From Oxalobacteraceae bacterium AB_14 (lineage in GTDB: Bacteria; Pseudomonadota; Gammaproteobacteria; Burkholderiales; Burkholderiaceae_D), in contig KB906724.1 in assembly GCA_000381565.1 (NCBI GenBank), forward strand, positions 2,358,801 through 2,422,800: DNA of 64,000 nt, written 5' to 3'. The notes beneath the pieces are model-generated. The model searched no databases and was not told where the DNA came from. It saw only the letters and a program-made list of their open reading frames with translations. Of this stretch, positions 38,935-49,605 are shown one piece after another. Positions within the stretch are counted from its first letter, which is position 1. Each line of letters opens with the position of its first letter. A program made the translations under genes and the position numbers.

Positions 38935-40128
38935 ATGCAACGCATCACCATCCTTGGCGCCACCGGTTCGATCGGCGTGTCCACGCTGGACGTGCTCGCC
39001 CGTCATCCCGAGCGCTATTCGGTCTACGCGCTGTCGGCGCATAGCCGGGTCGACGAACTGGCGGTCCAGTGCATCCAGTTCCGCCCCGCGCGCGCGGTGG
39101 TCGGCACGGCCGCCGGCGCCAGCGCGCTGACGGCGCTGCTGCGCGCCGCCGGCGTCAACACCGAAGTGGAATATGGCGAGGCGGCGCTGTGCAGCATCGC
39201 CAGCGCGCCGGAAGTCGACAGCGTGATGGCGGCCATCGTCGGCGCCGCCGGCCTGGCGCCGACACTGGCCGCGGCCCGCGCCGGCAAGAAGGTCCTGCTG
39301 GCCAACAAGGAGGCGCTGGTGATGTCCGGCCAGCTGTTCATCGACGCCGCCCATGCGGCGGGCGCGGTGCTGCTGCCGATCGACAGCGAACACAATGCGA
39401 TCTTCCAGGGCATGCCGCAATTCGGCGGCCGCGTGCCGGCGGTGCGCGACCGCCAGGCCGGTATCGCCAAGATCCTGCTGACCGCTTCCGGCGGCCCGTT
39501 CCTGACGCGCGACGTCGCCACGCTCGACGCGGTGACGCCGGAGCAGGCCTGCAAGCACCCCAACTGGTCGATGGGCCGCAAGATCTCGGTCGATTCCGCG
39601 ACCATGATGAACAAGGGCCTGGAAGTGATCGAGGCGCACTGGCTGTTCGGCGCACCGGCCGGGCAGATCGAAGTGGTGATCCATCCGCAGTCGGTGATCC
39701 ATTCGATGGTGTCGTATGTCGACGGCTCGGTGCTGGCGCAGCTGGGCAATCCCGACATGCGCACGCCGATCGCCCACGCGCTGGCCTACCCGGAGCGCAT
39801 CGAATCGGGTGTGGCGCAGCTGGACCTGACGCAGATCGCCACGCTGCAATTCGAACGTCCCGACTTCAACCGCTTCCCCTGCCTGGCGCTGGCCTTCGAG
39901 GCGCTCAAGGCCGGCGGCACCGCGCCGGCGCTGCTGAACGCGGCCAACGAGATCGCCGTGCAGGCCTTCCTCGATTTAAAGATCGGCTTCCGCCAGATCG
40001 ACCGTGTGAGCGCGCATGTGATGGAGGCGCTGCCGCACGGCGATGCGCATAGCATCGAAGCCGTGATGGCGCAGGATGCGCTGGCGCGCGCCGCCGCTGA
40101 AACCTATATCGCCGGACTGGCAAAATGA
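38935..40128 (+). CDS. dxr: 1-deoxy-D-xylulose 5-phosphate reductoisomerase
   Basis: A 397-residue enzyme, second step of the MEP isoprenoid pathway, feeding Upp[15 protein letters not shown] is the NADPH site; [12 protein letters not shown] and [13 protein letters not shown] hold active-site Lys, Asp and Glu; [20 protein letters not shown] is also diagnostic. Full length. Its stop overlaps the rseP start (ATGA). Confidence 0.97.
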   Translation: MQRITILGATGSIGVSTLDVLARHPERYSVYALSAHSRVDELAVQCIQFRPARAVVGTAAGASALTALLRAAGVNTEVEYGEAALCSIASAPEVDSVMAAIVGAAGLAPTLAAARAGKKVLLANKEALVMSGQLFIDAAHAAGAVLLPIDSEHNAIFQGMPQFGGRVPAVRDRQAGIAKILLTASGGPFLTRDVATLDAVTPEQACKHPNWSMGRKISVDSATMMNKGLEVIEAHWLFGAPAGQIEVVIHPQSVIHSMVSYVDGSVLAQLGNPDMRTPIAHALAYPERIESGVAQLDLTQIATLQFERPDFNRFPCLALAFEALKAGGTAPALLNAANEIAVQAFLDLKIGFRQIDRVSAHVMEALPHGDAHSIEAVMAQDALARAAAETYIAGLAK

Positions 40129-41519
40129 ACTTCCTGCAAACCGTGCTGGCATTTGTCGTCTGCCTGGGCTCGCTGATCATCTTCCACGAACTGGGGCACT
40201 ACCTGATGGCGCGCTGGTGCGGGGTGAAGGTGCTGCGCTTCTCGGTCGGCATGGGCAAGGTGGTGTGGTCGCGCCGTTTCGGGCCGGACCAGACCGAGTG
40301 GGCGGTGTCGGCGCTGCCGCTGGGCGGCTACGTCAAGATGCTCGACTCGCGCGAGGGCGACCTGGGCCACCTGCCGCCGGCAGACCTCAAGCGCGAATTC
40401 ACCCGCCAGAATGTGTGGAAGCGCATCGCCATCGTGGCCGCCGGTCCGCTGGCCAATTTCCTGATCGCGATCGTGCTGTTCGCCGGCCTGTACATGCACG
40501 GCGTCGAAGAGCCGACCAGCAAGATCAGCGTGCGCGCCACCGAGGCTGCAATTTCGGGCGCCGCGCCCACCGTCGCCTGGCGCGCGGGCCTGCGCAGCGG
40601 CGATGTGGTCACCGCCGTCAACGAGCAGCCGGTGGCCGTCTGGTCCGAGCTGCGCTGGAACCTGATACAGGCCGCCGTCGATAAAAAAGAAGCCCGCATC
40701 GCCGTCGAGCGCGCGGGGCAGGGGCGCTTCACGTTCGTGCTGCCGGCCGATGCGCTGGCGACGCTGGACCTGGAAGGCGACGTGCCGGGCAAGCTCGGTG
40801 TGGGCGTGGGCCGTCCGGCGCCGGTGGTGCAGGAGGTGATAGCCGGCGGTCCCGCCGCGCGCGCCGGCCTGCTCAAGGGCGACCTGCTGCTGTCGGTGGA
40901 CGGCACGCCGGTGGGCGACGGCATCGCCTTCATCGACATCATCCGCGCCTCGGCCGGCAAGACGGTGCAGGTGGCGGTGCGCCGCGCCGGCCAGCAGCTG
41001 GTGCTGCCGATGGTGCCGCAGGCGGAACTGGTAAAGGGCGAGGCAAAAACCGGTAAGGGAACTGTAACAGTCGGTAAGATCAGCGCTTACGTCGAGCTGC
41101 AGCCGGATATGATCAGCGTGCCATCGTCCCCGCTTGCGGCCATCGGCAAGTCGCTGGCTCGGGTATGGGACACCTGCACCATGACGGTCAAAATGATCGG
41201 CAAGATGATCACCGGCGAAGTCTCGCTGAAGAACGTCACCGGCCCGATCACCATCGCCGATTACGCCGGGCAGACCGCGCGAATGGGCGTGGCCAGCTAT
41301 TTGAGCTTCATCGCCTTCATCAGCATCAGTTTGGGGGTAATGAATTTGCTACCAATTCCCGTTCTAGATGGGGGGCATTTGCTGTATTATTCGCTGGAAG
41401 TTTTAACTGGGCGTTCTGTGCCGGAGCGTTTTGGTGAGATTGCGCAGCGCCTGGGCATGGGCTTGTTACTGACGTTGATGCTGCTGGCGGTGTTTAACGA
41501 CGTCGCGCGGCTGCTGTAA
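40125..41519 (+). CDS. rseP: RIP metalloprotease RseP
   Basis: A 464-residue site-2 protease in the inner membrane that cuts anti-sigma factors and remnant signal peptides. The zinc-binding HELGH is at residues 21-25 and the second motif is [16 protein letters not shown] near the C-terminus. Two PDZ domains lie between (around residues 130-210 and 225-300). About four membrane helices. The position before bamA is conserved. Confidence 0.95.
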   Translation: MNFLQTVLAFVVCLGSLIIFHELGHYLMARWCGVKVLRFSVGMGKVVWSRRFGPDQTEWAVSALPLGGYVKMLDSREGDLGHLPPADLKREFTRQNVWKRIAIVAAGPLANFLIAIVLFAGLYMHGVEEPTSKISVRATEAAISGAAPTVAWRAGLRSGDVVTAVNEQPVAVWSELRWNLIQAAVDKKEARIAVERAGQGRFTFVLPADALATLDLEGDVPGKLGVGVGRPAPVVQEVIAGGPAARAGLLKGDLLLSVDGTPVGDGIAFIDIIRASAGKTVQVAVRRAGQQLVLPMVPQAELVKGEAKTGKGTVTVGKISAYVELQPDMISVPSSPLAAIGKSLARVWDTCTMTVKMIGKMITGEVSLKNVTGPITIADYAGQTARMGVASYLSFIAFISISLGVMNLLPIPVLDGGHLLYYSLEVLTGRSVPERFGEIAQRLGMGLLLTLMLLAVFNDVARLL

Positions 41520-41574
41520 CAGGCTCGCTTTGTATATAAAAGTAGTTCGTTGATTTAGCCATTGAATAACCCCA

Positions 41575-43911
41575 ATGAAATTATATTCTGACCGTATTAC
41601 TTCATCTTCCTTTCGCCGCAGCCTGATCGGCGCCGCTGTCCTGGCGCTGTGCGCCGGCAGTGCCATGGCCATCGAACCCTTCGTCATCAAGGACATCCGC
41701 GTCGAAGGGATCCAGCGTACGGAAGCCGGTACGGTCTTCAGCTACCTGCCGGTGCGGGTCGGCGAGACCTTCAACGACGACAAATCGATCACCGCCATCA
41801 AGGCGCTGTATGCCACCGGCTTCTTCAAGGACGTCAAGCTCGAAGCCGACGGCAACGTGCTGGTGGTGCTGGTCGAGGAACGCCCGGCCATCTCCAGGGT
41901 GGAGTTCACCGGCACCAAGGAATTTGAAAAAGACACGCTGGTCAAGGCGCTGAAGGATATCGGCGTCGGCGAGGCCAAGATTTTCGACAAGGCCTCGGTC
42001 GACCGCGCCGAGCAAGAGCTGAAGCGCCAGTACCTGTCGCACGGCCTGTATGGCGTCAAGATCGTCACCACCGTCACGCCGATCGAGCGTAACCGCGTCA
42101 ACATCACCTTCGCGGTGGACGAGGGCGAGATCGCCAAGATCAAGCAGATCAACATCGTCGGCAACAAGGTGTTCTCGGACAAGGAGCTGAAAGACCAGCT
42201 GGCCCTGAACACCGGCGGCTGGTTCAGCTGGTACACCAAGGCCGACCAGTACTCCAAGACCAAGCTGACCGGCGATATCGAGGCGCTCAAGTCCTACTAT
42301 CTGAATCGCGGTTACATCGAGATGCAGATCGAATCGACCCAGGTGTCGATCACGCCGGACAAGAAGGACATCTACATCACCATCAACATCACCGAAGGCG
42401 AGAAGTACAAGGTCTCCGGCATCAAGTTCGAAGGCGAGACCTTCGGCCGCGAAGAGGAACTGCGTTCGCTGGTGCTGCTGCGTCCGGGCGAAACCTACTC
42501 GGGCGAGCGCCTGACCGCCACCAACAAGCTGATCTCCGATCGCCTGGGCACCTTCGGCTACGCCTTCGCCAACGTCAACGCCAATCCGGAAATCGACCAG
42601 AAGAAGCGCGAAGTCGCGTTCACCTTCTTCATTGATCCGGGCAAGCGCGCCTACGTGCGCCACATGAACATCGCCGGCAACACCACCACCCGCGACGAGG
42701 TGATACGCCGCGAGTTCCGCCAGTTCGAATCGTCGTGGTACGACGCCAACAAGATCAAGCTCTCGCGCGACCGCGTCGACCGCCTCGGCTACTTCAAGGA
42801 CGTCACCATCGACACGCCGGAGGCCCAGGGCACGTCCGACCAGGTCGACGTCAACCTGACCGTGGTCGAGAAGCCGACCGGTAACTTCCAGATCGGCGGC
42901 GCGTTCTCGCAGTCCGAGAAGTTCACCTTCCAGGCGGCGATCCAGCAGGCCAACTTCGCCGGCTCGGGCACCACCGTCGGCATCGAGTTCAATACGTCGA
43001 AATACAGCCGCACGCTGTCGTTCTCGCAGACCGACCCCTACTACACCGACGACGGCATCTCGCGTTCGTACGAAGTCTACCTGCGCACGCAGCAGCCGCC
43101 GGCGCTCAACATCGGCAGCTACACCATCCGCCAGCAGGGTGGCCGCATCAGCTACGGCGTGCCGTTCTCGGAAGTCGACACGGTGTTCTTCGGTATCGGC
43201 CTGGAACGCTCGCGCATCACCACCGACGCCACCTCGCCGGTGCGCTTCAAGGATTACGTGACCACCATCACCGGCAACCTGGACGGCATCGGCACCGCGT
43301 CGACCAACGCCGTGCCGTTGACGGCGGCGTGGGCGCGCGACAGCCGCGATTCGGCGCTGACGCCGACCGTGGGCCGCTACCAGCGCGCCAACCTGGAACT
43401 GGATGTGATCGGCCAGCAGAAGTACTACCGCGCGGTCTACGAGCAGCAGTGGTACAAGCCGCTGTTCTCCAAGGTGACGCTGGCGTTGAAGGGCGAGATC
43501 GATTACGGTCATGGCCTGGGCAACAGCAGCTACCCGGTGTTCAAGAACTTCTACGGCGGCGGCATCGGTTCGGTGCGCGGCTACCTGAGCTCCTCGCTGG
43601 GCGCGGTCGACCAGGTGTACGGCGATGCGCTGGGCGGCGCCTCGCGCCTGCTCGGCACGGCCGAACTGCAGCTGCCGTTCCCTGGCTCGGGCCAGGACCG
43701 CAGCCTGCGCTGGTTCGGTTTCGTCGACACCGGCCAGGTGTACCAGGAAGGCCAGAAGATGCGCGCTTCCGAGCTGCGCTATTCGTCGGGCCTGGGCATC
43801 AGCTGGATTTCGCCGGTCGGTCCGCTCAAGTTGAGTTATGCTAAGCCTTTGAACGCCAAGCCGGGCGACCGCCTGGAACGCTTCCAGTTCCAGATGGGTA
43901 CCGGCTTCTAA
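41575..43911 (+). CDS. bamA: Outer-membrane protein assembly factor BamA
   Basis: A 778-residue essential barrel of the BAM complex. A signal peptide ends at AMA (about residue 32), followed by five POTRA repeats (about 33-430) and a 16-strand barrel. The conserved loop motif GSVRGYLSS is present, and the protein ends in a C-terminal Phe (MGTGF). It inserts porins and other barrels, including those encoded nearby, with substrates delivered by the next gene's product. Confidence 0.96.
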   Translation: MKLYSDRITSSSFRRSLIGAAVLALCAGSAMAIEPFVIKDIRVEGIQRTEAGTVFSYLPVRVGETFNDDKSITAIKALYATGFFKDVKLEADGNVLVVLVEERPAISRVEFTGTKEFEKDTLVKALKDIGVGEAKIFDKASVDRAEQELKRQYLSHGLYGVKIVTTVTPIERNRVNITFAVDEGEIAKIKQINIVGNKVFSDKELKDQLALNTGGWFSWYTKADQYSKTKLTGDIEALKSYYLNRGYIEMQIESTQVSITPDKKDIYITINITEGEKYKVSGIKFEGETFGREEELRSLVLLRPGETYSGERLTATNKLISDRLGTFGYAFANVNANPEIDQKKREVAFTFFIDPGKRAYVRHMNIAGNTTTRDEVIRREFRQFESSWYDANKIKLSRDRVDRLGYFKDVTIDTPEAQGTSDQVDVNLTVVEKPTGNFQIGGAFSQSEKFTFQAAIQQANFAGSGTTVGIEFNTSKYSRTLSFSQTDPYYTDDGISRSYEVYLRTQQPPALNIGSYTIRQQGGRISYGVPFSEVDTVFFGIGLERSRITTDATSPVRFKDYVTTITGNLDGIGTASTNAVPLTAAWARDSRDSALTPTVGRYQRANLELDVIGQQKYYRAVYEQQWYKPLFSKVTLALKGEIDYGHGLGNSSYPVFKNFYGGGIGSVRGYLSSSLGAVDQVYGDALGGASRLLGTAELQLPFPGSGQDRSLRWFGFVDTGQVYQEGQKMRASELRYSSGLGISWISPVGPLKLSYAKPLNAKPGDRLERFQFQMGTGF

Positions 43912-43969
43912 GGTGGCGGGTTGATATTGCGATGGTTTTGAGTATTGATATTTACTTCGGAGAAACAAG

Positions 43970-44494
43970 TTGAAGACTGCGTCCGCTACCCTGACCAAAT
44001 CTCTCGCCGTGCTTGCACTGGGCTGGTGTGCATTGGCGCCGGTGCAGGCCCAGACCTCGGCCTCGCGCATCGCGTGGCTGAGCCCTGAGCGCATCTACAA
44101 CGAATCCAAGCTGGCCAAGCTGGCCGGCGAGAAGCTGCAGGAAGAGTTCAAGAGCCGCGAGAAGGCCATGCAGGATATGGCCGGACGCCTGAAGGCGGCG
44201 TCGGAAAAGCTGGAGAAGGACGTGCCGTCGCTGGCCGAGGCGGACCGCATCAAGCGCCAGCGCGACGTGTTCGAGCTGGACAAGGAATACCAGCGCCGCC
44301 AGCGCGAGTTCCGCGAAGACCTGAACCAGCGCACCAACGAGGAACGCCAGGCGATCTCGGAAAAAGCCACCAAGATCATCAAGCAGATGGCGGCGGTGGA
44401 AGGTTTCGACATCGTGCTGCAGGACGCGGTCTGGGCCAGCCCGCGCATCGACATCACCGACAAGGTGCTGGCCGCGCTGGACAAAGACAAGTAA
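43970..44494 (+). CDS. skp: Periplasmic chaperone Skp/OmpH
   Basis: A 174-residue periplasmic chaperone for outer-membrane proteins. A signal peptide of about 33 residues (ending VQAQTSA) precedes a strand and a long charged coiled coil (about 60-130), the Skp tentacle pattern. The start codon is TTG at 43970, supported by GGAGAAAC upstream; no in-frame ATG gives an intact signal peptide. Position between bamA and lpxD is the standard one. Confidence 0.9.
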   Translation: MKTASATLTKSLAVLALGWCALAPVQAQTSASRIAWLSPERIYNESKLAKLAGEKLQEEFKSREKAMQDMAGRLKAASEKLEKDVPSLAEADRIKRQRDVFELDKEYQRRQREFREDLNQRTNEERQAISEKATKIIKQMAAVEGFDIVLQDAVWASPRIDITDKVLAALDKDK

Positions 44495-44518
44495 AACACA
44501 TCAAGATTGGATCACCCG

Positions 44519-45574
44519 ATGGGCACTCGACTAGGGGAATTGGTCGAACGCCTCGGCGGGCAGTTGGTGGGGGATGCGAACCTGGAAGTGTCCGGGATCG
44601 CGCCACTGACGGACGCCGGCGTTTCGCACATCAGCTTTCTCAGCAATAGCAAACTGCGCGCGCAAGCGCTGCAAAGCCAGGCGGCGGCACTGATCGTGTC
44701 GGCCGCCGATGACGCTTTTATCGCCGCCGGCTATGCAGGCGCGCGCATCGTCACCAATAATCCGTACGTGTATTTCGCCCGCGCGGCGCAGTATTTCGAA
44801 TCGCTGACGGCCATCGTGCCGGCGCCGGGCGTACATGCCAGCGCCGTGGTGGCGGCCGACGCGGCGATCGCCGCCAGCGCCCACGTGGGCGCGCGCGCGG
44901 TGATCGAGAGCGGCGCCGTGATCGGCGAGCGCGCGGTGATCGACGCCGGCTGCTACATCGGCCGCGACGCCGTGATCGGCGAGGACACGCATTTGTTCGC
45001 CAACGTGACCTTCCAGGCGCGCTGCGTGATCGGCAAGCGCGGCATCATCCATTCGGGCGCGGTGATCGGCACCGACGGTTTCGGTTTCGCCAACGAGGGC
45101 GGTGTCTACATCAAGATCCCGCAAACCGGGCGGGTGGTGATCGGCGACGATGTGGACATCGGCGCCAACACCACCATCGACCGCGGCGCCCTGGCCGACA
45201 CGATCCTGGAGGACGGCGTCAAGCTGGACAACCAGATCCAGATCGGCCACAACTGCCATATCGGCGCGCACACGGCGATGGCCGGCTGCGTCGGCGTGGC
45301 CGGCAGCGCCAGGATCGGCAAATACTGCACCTTCGGCGGGGCCGCGATGGTGCTGGGCCACCTGACCATCGCCGACAAGGTGCATGTGGGCTCGGGCAGC
45401 ATGGTTTCGCGTTCCATCCTGGAGCCGGGACAGTACACCGGCTTCTATCCGCTGGCAAAGAACAGCGAGTGGGAAAAATCCGCCGCCATCGTCCGCAACC
45501 TGTCGACGATGCGGGATAAAATCCGCGCGCTGGAAAAAACAATTAAAACATTGACGAATCAAGACGAGAAATAA
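44519..45574 (+). CDS. lpxD: UDP-3-O-acylglucosamine N-acyltransferase LpxD
   Basis: A 351-residue lipid A enzyme adding the N-linked acyl chain. An N-terminal uridine-binding domain ([18 protein letters not shown]) is followed by left-handed beta-helix hexapeptide repeats from about residue 100, and the motif [16 protein letters not shown] holds the catalytic His. I start at ATG 44519, matching the family N-terminus; a TTG at 44507 would add four residues. Confidence 0.93.
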   Translation: MGTRLGELVERLGGQLVGDANLEVSGIAPLTDAGVSHISFLSNSKLRAQALQSQAAALIVSAADDAFIAAGYAGARIVTNNPYVYFARAAQYFESLTAIVPAPGVHASAVVAADAAIAASAHVGARAVIESGAVIGERAVIDAGCYIGRDAVIGEDTHLFANVTFQARCVIGKRGIIHSGAVIGTDGFGFANEGGVYIKIPQTGRVVIGDDVDIGANTTIDRGALADTILEDGVKLDNQIQIGHNCHIGAHTAMAGCVGVAGSARIGKYCTFGGAAMVLGHLTIADKVHVGSGSMVSRSILEPGQYTGFYPLAKNSEWEKSAAIVRNLSTMRDKIRALEKTIKTLTNQDEK

Positions 45575-45576
45575 TC

Positions 45577-46092
45577 ATGACCACTACCACGACCCCTGTT
45601 ACCTCCGAATCCACCTGCGTCAAGAAATGCATGGATATCCATCAGATCAAGCAGTACCTGCCGCATCGCTATCCGATGCTGCTGGTGGACCGTGTGCTGG
45701 ACTGGGAGTCGGGCAAGACCATCACCGCCATCAAGAACGTCACCGCCAATGAGGAATTCTTCAACGGCCACTTCCCGCACAAGCCGGTGATGCCGGGCGT
45801 GCTGATGATCGAGGCGATGGCGCAGACCGCCGCCATCCTGTCGTTCCTGACCATGGACATCAAGCCGGACGAGAATTCGGTGGTGTACTTCGTCGGCATC
45901 GACAACGCGCGCTTCAAGCGTCCGGTGGAGCCGGGCGACCAGCTGGTGATGAACGTCGAGATCCTGCGCGTGGCGCGCGGCATCTGGAAATACAAGGCGG
46001 TCGGCTCGGTCGACGGACAGACCGCGGTCGAGGCGGACCTGATGTGCACCATCCGCAGCGCCACCGACGCCAGTCAGCCTGCAGGGAAGTAA
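45577..46092 (+). CDS. fabZ: 3-hydroxyacyl-ACP dehydratase FabZ
   Basis: A 171-residue hot-dog-fold dehydratase of fatty acid synthesis. The core has [13 protein letters not shown] and [21 protein letters not shown], with the active-site His and Glu. The frame from ATG 45577 has an unusual 18-residue extension rich in Thr and Ser before [16 protein letters not shown] start at 45631 would give the normal FabZ length, so the true start is uncertain. Confidence 0.93.
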   Translation: MTTTTTPVTSESTCVKKCMDIHQIKQYLPHRYPMLLVDRVLDWESGKTITAIKNVTANEEFFNGHFPHKPVMPGVLMIEAMAQTAAILSFLTMDIKPDENSVVYFVGIDNARFKRPVEPGDQLVMNVEILRVARGIWKYKAVGSVDGQTAVEADLMCTIRSATDASQPAGK

Positions 46093-46094
46093 TC

Positions 46095-46883
46095 ATGGCC
46101 AAGATTCACGCCACCGCCATCATCGATCCGAAGGCGCAGCTCGACGAATCCGTCGAGGTGGGGCCGTATTCGGTGATCGGCCCGAACGTGGTGATCGGCG
46201 CGCGCACCGTGGTTGGTCCGCACGTGGTCATCGAGGGCAACACCACCATCGGCAGCGACAACAAGTTCTTCCAGTTCTCGTCGATCGGCGCCGCGCCGCA
46301 GGACAAGAAGTGGAACGGCGAGCCGACCCGCCTGACCATCGGCGACCGCAACACCATCCGCGAGTTCTGCACCTTCAACACCGGCACGGTGCAGGACAAG
46401 GGCGTGACCTCGCTGGGCAACGACAACTGGATCTCGGCCTACGTCCACCTGGCGCACGACTGCCAGGTCGGCAGCAACACCATCTTCTCGAACAACGCGC
46501 AGATCGCCGGCCACGTCGAGATCGGCGACTGGGTGATCATGAGCGGCTTCGCCAATGTGCACCAGTTCTGCAAGATCGGCGCGCACGCGTTTGTCGGCAT
46601 GAGCACCTCGCTGACCCAGGACGTGCCGCCGTTCGTGCTGTTGAACGGTAATCCGGCGCAGGCGCACGGCGTCAATATTGAAGGCCTGAAGCGGCGCGGC
46701 TTTACCCGCGAGCAGATCAACGGCATCCGCACCGCGTACAAGTTGATCTACCGCTCAGGCCTGACGCTGGAAGAGGCCAAGGTCGCATTGCAGGCGGAGG
46801 AAGATGCGATGCCGGCGGCGGCCGAGCAAATCCGTTCGATGCGCGAATTCCTCAACGTCGCCAGCCGTGGCATCGTCCGCTGA
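46095..46883 (+). CDS. lpxA: UDP-N-acetylglucosamine acyltransferase LpxA
   Basis: A 262-residue trimeric acyltransferase, first step of lipid A synthesis. Hexapeptide repeats run from residue about 3 to 185, with HVVIEGNTTIG and the catalytic His in AYVHLAHDCQVG; a helical C-terminal domain follows. ATG 46095 follows an AGGGAAG site, two bases after the fabZ stop. Confidence 0.95.
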   Translation: MAKIHATAIIDPKAQLDESVEVGPYSVIGPNVVIGARTVVGPHVVIEGNTTIGSDNKFFQFSSIGAAPQDKKWNGEPTRLTIGDRNTIREFCTFNTGTVQDKGVTSLGNDNWISAYVHLAHDCQVGSNTIFSNNAQIAGHVEIGDWVIMSGFANVHQFCKIGAHAFVGMSTSLTQDVPPFVLLNGNPAQAHGVNIEGLKRRGFTREQINGIRTAYKLIYRSGLTLEEAKVALQAEEDAMPAAAEQIRSMREFLNVASRGIVR

Positions 46884-48045
46884 CCTGACGGCGCCGGCCA
46901 CGCCGCCGCTGTCGGTGGCGCTGGTGGCGGGCGAGCCGTCGGGCGACCTGCTGGCGGCGCGGCTGTTGTCCGGCCTGCGCCCGCACCTGCCGGCGGCGCG
47001 CTTCCACGGCATCGGCGGCGAACACATGATGGCGCAGGGCTTCGAGTCCCACTGGCCGATGGACAAGCTGACCGTGCGCGGCCTGCTGGCCGTGATCCCG
47101 CGCTACCGCGAAATCAAGGGCATCCAGAACCAGCTGCGCGACCAGTTGCTGGCCGAGCGGCCGGCGGCCTTCATCGGCGCCGACTATCCGGGCTTTAACC
47201 TGGGCCTGGAAGAGCAGCTCAAGGCGGCCGGGATTCCGACCATCCACTACATCGGGCCGCAGATCTGGGCCTGGCGCGGTGGGCGCATCAAGAAAATCAT
47301 CCGGGCGGTGTCGCACATGCTGGTGGTGTTTCCTTTTGAAGAGGAGATCTACCGCCAGGCCGGCGTGCCGGTCACGTATGTCGGCCATCCGCTGGCGGAG
47401 CTGATCCCGCTGGCGCCGGACGTGGCGGGCGCGCGGCGCGCGCTGGGCCTGCCGGAAGACGCCAATGTGGTGACCATCATGCCGGGCAGCCGCATGTCCG
47501 AGATCAAGTACAACACGGTGGCCTTCATCACTGCGGCGCGGCTGCTCAAGCAGCGCGACCGGTCGTTGCGTTTCGTGGCGCCGATGGCGGGCGAACGCCA
47601 GCGCCGCCACTTCCTCGAACTGGTGGCGCAGGCCGGCCTGCAGGACGTCGAGGTGCAGCTGCTGGATGGACAATCGCATACGGCCATCGCCGCGGCCGAC
47701 GCGGTGCTGGTGGCCTCGGGCACGGCGTCGCTGGAGGTGGCGCTGTTCAAGAAGCCGATGGTGATAGCCTATCGCATGATGGAGCTGGAATGGCAGATCC
47801 TGCGCCACTTCGGCTACCAGCCGTGGATAGGCTTGCCCAACATCCTGGCGCGCGAGTTCCTGGTGCCGGAGCTGCTGCAGAACGCCGCCAATCCCGAAGC
47901 GTTGGCGCAAGCCATGTGGAAGCAGCTGAGCGACGCCCCGCATCGCCTGCGGCTGAACCAACGTTTCACCGACATGCATCACAGTCTGCTGCGCAACAGC
48001 GCGGTGGAGAGCGCGGCCGCAGTTTTGAAAGTGATTAAAGCCTGA
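46867..48045 (+). CDS. lpxB: Lipid-A-disaccharide synthase LpxB
   Basis: A 392-residue glycosyltransferase joining lipid X to UDP-diacylglucosamine. The N-terminal VALVAGEPSGDLLAARLL and the mid-protein YIGPQIWAWRGGRIKKI are diagnostic. I use the GTG at 46867, which overlaps the end of lpxA by 17 bases; the longer frame starts far inside lpxA. A palindromic repeat follows and separates it from rnhB. Confidence 0.94.
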   Translation: MASSADLTAPATPPLSVALVAGEPSGDLLAARLLSGLRPHLPAARFHGIGGEHMMAQGFESHWPMDKLTVRGLLAVIPRYREIKGIQNQLRDQLLAERPAAFIGADYPGFNLGLEEQLKAAGIPTIHYIGPQIWAWRGGRIKKIIRAVSHMLVVFPFEEEIYRQAGVPVTYVGHPLAELIPLAPDVAGARRALGLPEDANVVTIMPGSRMSEIKYNTVAFITAARLLKQRDRSLRFVAPMAGERQRRHFLELVAQAGLQDVEVQLLDGQSHTAIAAADAVLVASGTASLEVALFKKPMVIAYRMMELEWQILRHFGYQPWIGLPNILAREFLVPELLQNAANPEALAQAMWKQLSDAPHRLRLNQRFTDMHHSLLRNSAVESAAAVLKVIKA

Positions 48046-48055
48046 TAGCCAGCAT

Positions 48056-48133
48056 GTCATTCCCGCGCAAGCGGGAATCCATGCCGAGCCTGCAGGCCAA
48101 TGTTCTATGGATTCCCGCCTGCGCGGGAATGAC
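48056..48133. repeat. Dispersed bipartite palindromic repeat, copy 4
   Basis: GTCATTCCCGCGCAAGCGGG...AATCCATGC, a spacer, then the inverted copy ATGGATTCCCGCCTGCGCGG...GAATGAC. Near-identical to copy 2. It lies between lpxB and rnhB. Confidence 0.9.
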
Positions 48134-48161
48134 GATGATTTATGTAACTTGAGTATCTGAC

Positions 48162-48803
48162 GTGAAAAACCAAAACCCCGGCCTGTTCGACTTCCTGCCC
48201 GACTCGCCCGATGAAATCATATGCGGCGTCGACGAGGCGGGCCGTGGCCCGCTGGCCGGCCCGGTGTACGCGGCGGCCGTGATCCTGGATGTTTCGCGTC
48301 CGATCGAAGGCCTGCGCGATTCCAAGAAGCTGACCGAAGCCAAGCGCGATCTGCTGGCGCCGCTGATCAAGGCCAACGCGCTGGCGTGGGCGATCGCCGA
48401 GGCGTCGGAAGAGGAAATCGACAAGCTCAATATCCTGCAGGCGTCGATGCTGGCGATGCGGCGCGCGGTGGAGGCGCTGAGCACCGTGCCGACGCTGGCC
48501 CTGATCGACGGCAACCGCTGCCCGGTGATGAAGATCCAGAGCATCGCGGTGATCGGCGGCGACGACAAGGTCGATGCGATTTCGGCCGCGTCGATCCTGG
48601 CCAAGACCGCGCGCGACGCCGCGCTGGTGACGCTGCACGCGCAATATCCGCAGTACTGCTTCGACCAGCACAAGGGTTACGGCACGGCGCTGCACCTGGC
48701 GCGCCTGCGCGAGCATGGCGCCTCGCCGGTGCATCGCCGCTCGTTCGCGCCGGTGCGGGCGGTGCTGGAAGAATTCGCGCTGCGCGCAGGAGGAACGGCA
48801 TGA
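48162..48803 (+). CDS. rnhB: Ribonuclease HII
   Basis: A 213-residue endonuclease that removes ribonucleotides from DNA-RNA hybrids. The N-terminal [20 protein letters not shown] holds the catalytic DEAGRG, and [16 protein letters not shown] carries the second Asp region. The start is a GTG (48162). Its stop overlaps the following methyltransferase start (ATGA). Confidence 0.94.
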   Translation: MKNQNPGLFDFLPDSPDEIICGVDEAGRGPLAGPVYAAAVILDVSRPIEGLRDSKKLTEAKRDLLAPLIKANALAWAIAEASEEEIDKLNILQASMLAMRRAVEALSTVPTLALIDGNRCPVMKIQSIAVIGGDDKVDAISAASILAKTARDAALVTLHAQYPQYCFDQHKGYGTALHLARLREHGASPVHRRSFAPVRAVLEEFALRAGGTA

Positions 48804-49585
48804 AAACCATCACTTCGCGCGACAACGCGCAGTACAAGGAGCTGGTCAAGCTGGCCGGCAGTTCGCAGGCGCGCCGCAAGTCCGGCCGCACCCTGCTCGA
48901 CGGCGTCCACCTGTGCCAGGCGTATTTACAGCTGCGCGGCCTGCCGGAGCAGTGCATCGTCAGCGAAACGGCGCTGCACAACCCGGAAGTGATGGAGATC
49001 GTCGGCCGGCTGGAGGCGCAGCACGCGCACGTGCTGGGATTGCCCGACGCAATGTACAACGCCGTCAGCCAGGTGGAACATGGCGTCGGCGTGATGTTCC
49101 TGATCGAGACGCCGGAGCGCGCCGTGACCGCGCCGCTGGCCGTGTCGGCGGTGCTGCTCGATAACGTGCAGGACCCCGGCAACGTCGGCTCCATCCTGCG
49201 CAGCGCGGCGGCGGCCGGCATCACCCAGGTGTATTGCAGCGCCGGTTCGGCGTTCTGCTGGTCGCCCAAGGTGCTGCGCGCAGCCATGGGCGCGCACTTT
49301 GTGCTGGATATCTTCGAGAACGTCGACCTGGCGCAGCTGGTGTCCGCCTCCAAGGTGGCCTCGCTGGCCACCAGCGGCTACGCCACCCAGCGCCTGTACG
49401 ACGTCGACCTGCGCCAGCCGGTGGCGTGGCTGTTCGGCCACGAAGGGCAGGGCGTGGCGGATGACCTGCTGTCGATGGCGACGCATCAGGTGGTGATACC
49501 GCACCTGGGCCAGGTGGAGTCGCTGAACGTGGCCGCATGCGCGGCAGTATGCTTTTTCGAGCAAGTCAGGCAAAATCAGATATAA
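48800..49585 (+). CDS. SpoU-family rRNA/tRNA 2'-O-methyltransferase
   Basis: A 261-residue TrmH/SpoU-type methyltransferase. An N-terminal L30e-like substrate-binding domain (about 1-95) is followed by the knotted SPOUT domain with [28 protein letters not shown] and [20 protein letters not shown] motifs. It methylates a ribose in rRNA or tRNA; the exact target is not clear. I use ATG 48800 behind GGAGGAAC. Confidence 0.9.
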   Translation: MKTITSRDNAQYKELVKLAGSSQARRKSGRTLLDGVHLCQAYLQLRGLPEQCIVSETALHNPEVMEIVGRLEAQHAHVLGLPDAMYNAVSQVEHGVGVMFLIETPERAVTAPLAVSAVLLDNVQDPGNVGSILRSAAAAGITQVYCSAGSAFCWSPKVLRAAMGAHFVLDIFENVDLAQLVSASKVASLATSGYATQRLYDVDLRQPVAWLFGHEGQGVADDLLSMATHQVVIPHLGQVESLNVAACAAVCFFEQVRQNQI

Positions 49586-49605
49586 CTGATTTTTTGGAGC
49601 CGTCG

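Noticed and set aside
41602..44094. 830-codon minus-strand frame opposite bamA and skp
   Set aside because: Antisense to two clear genes, with no recognisable domain; a by-product of high GC content.
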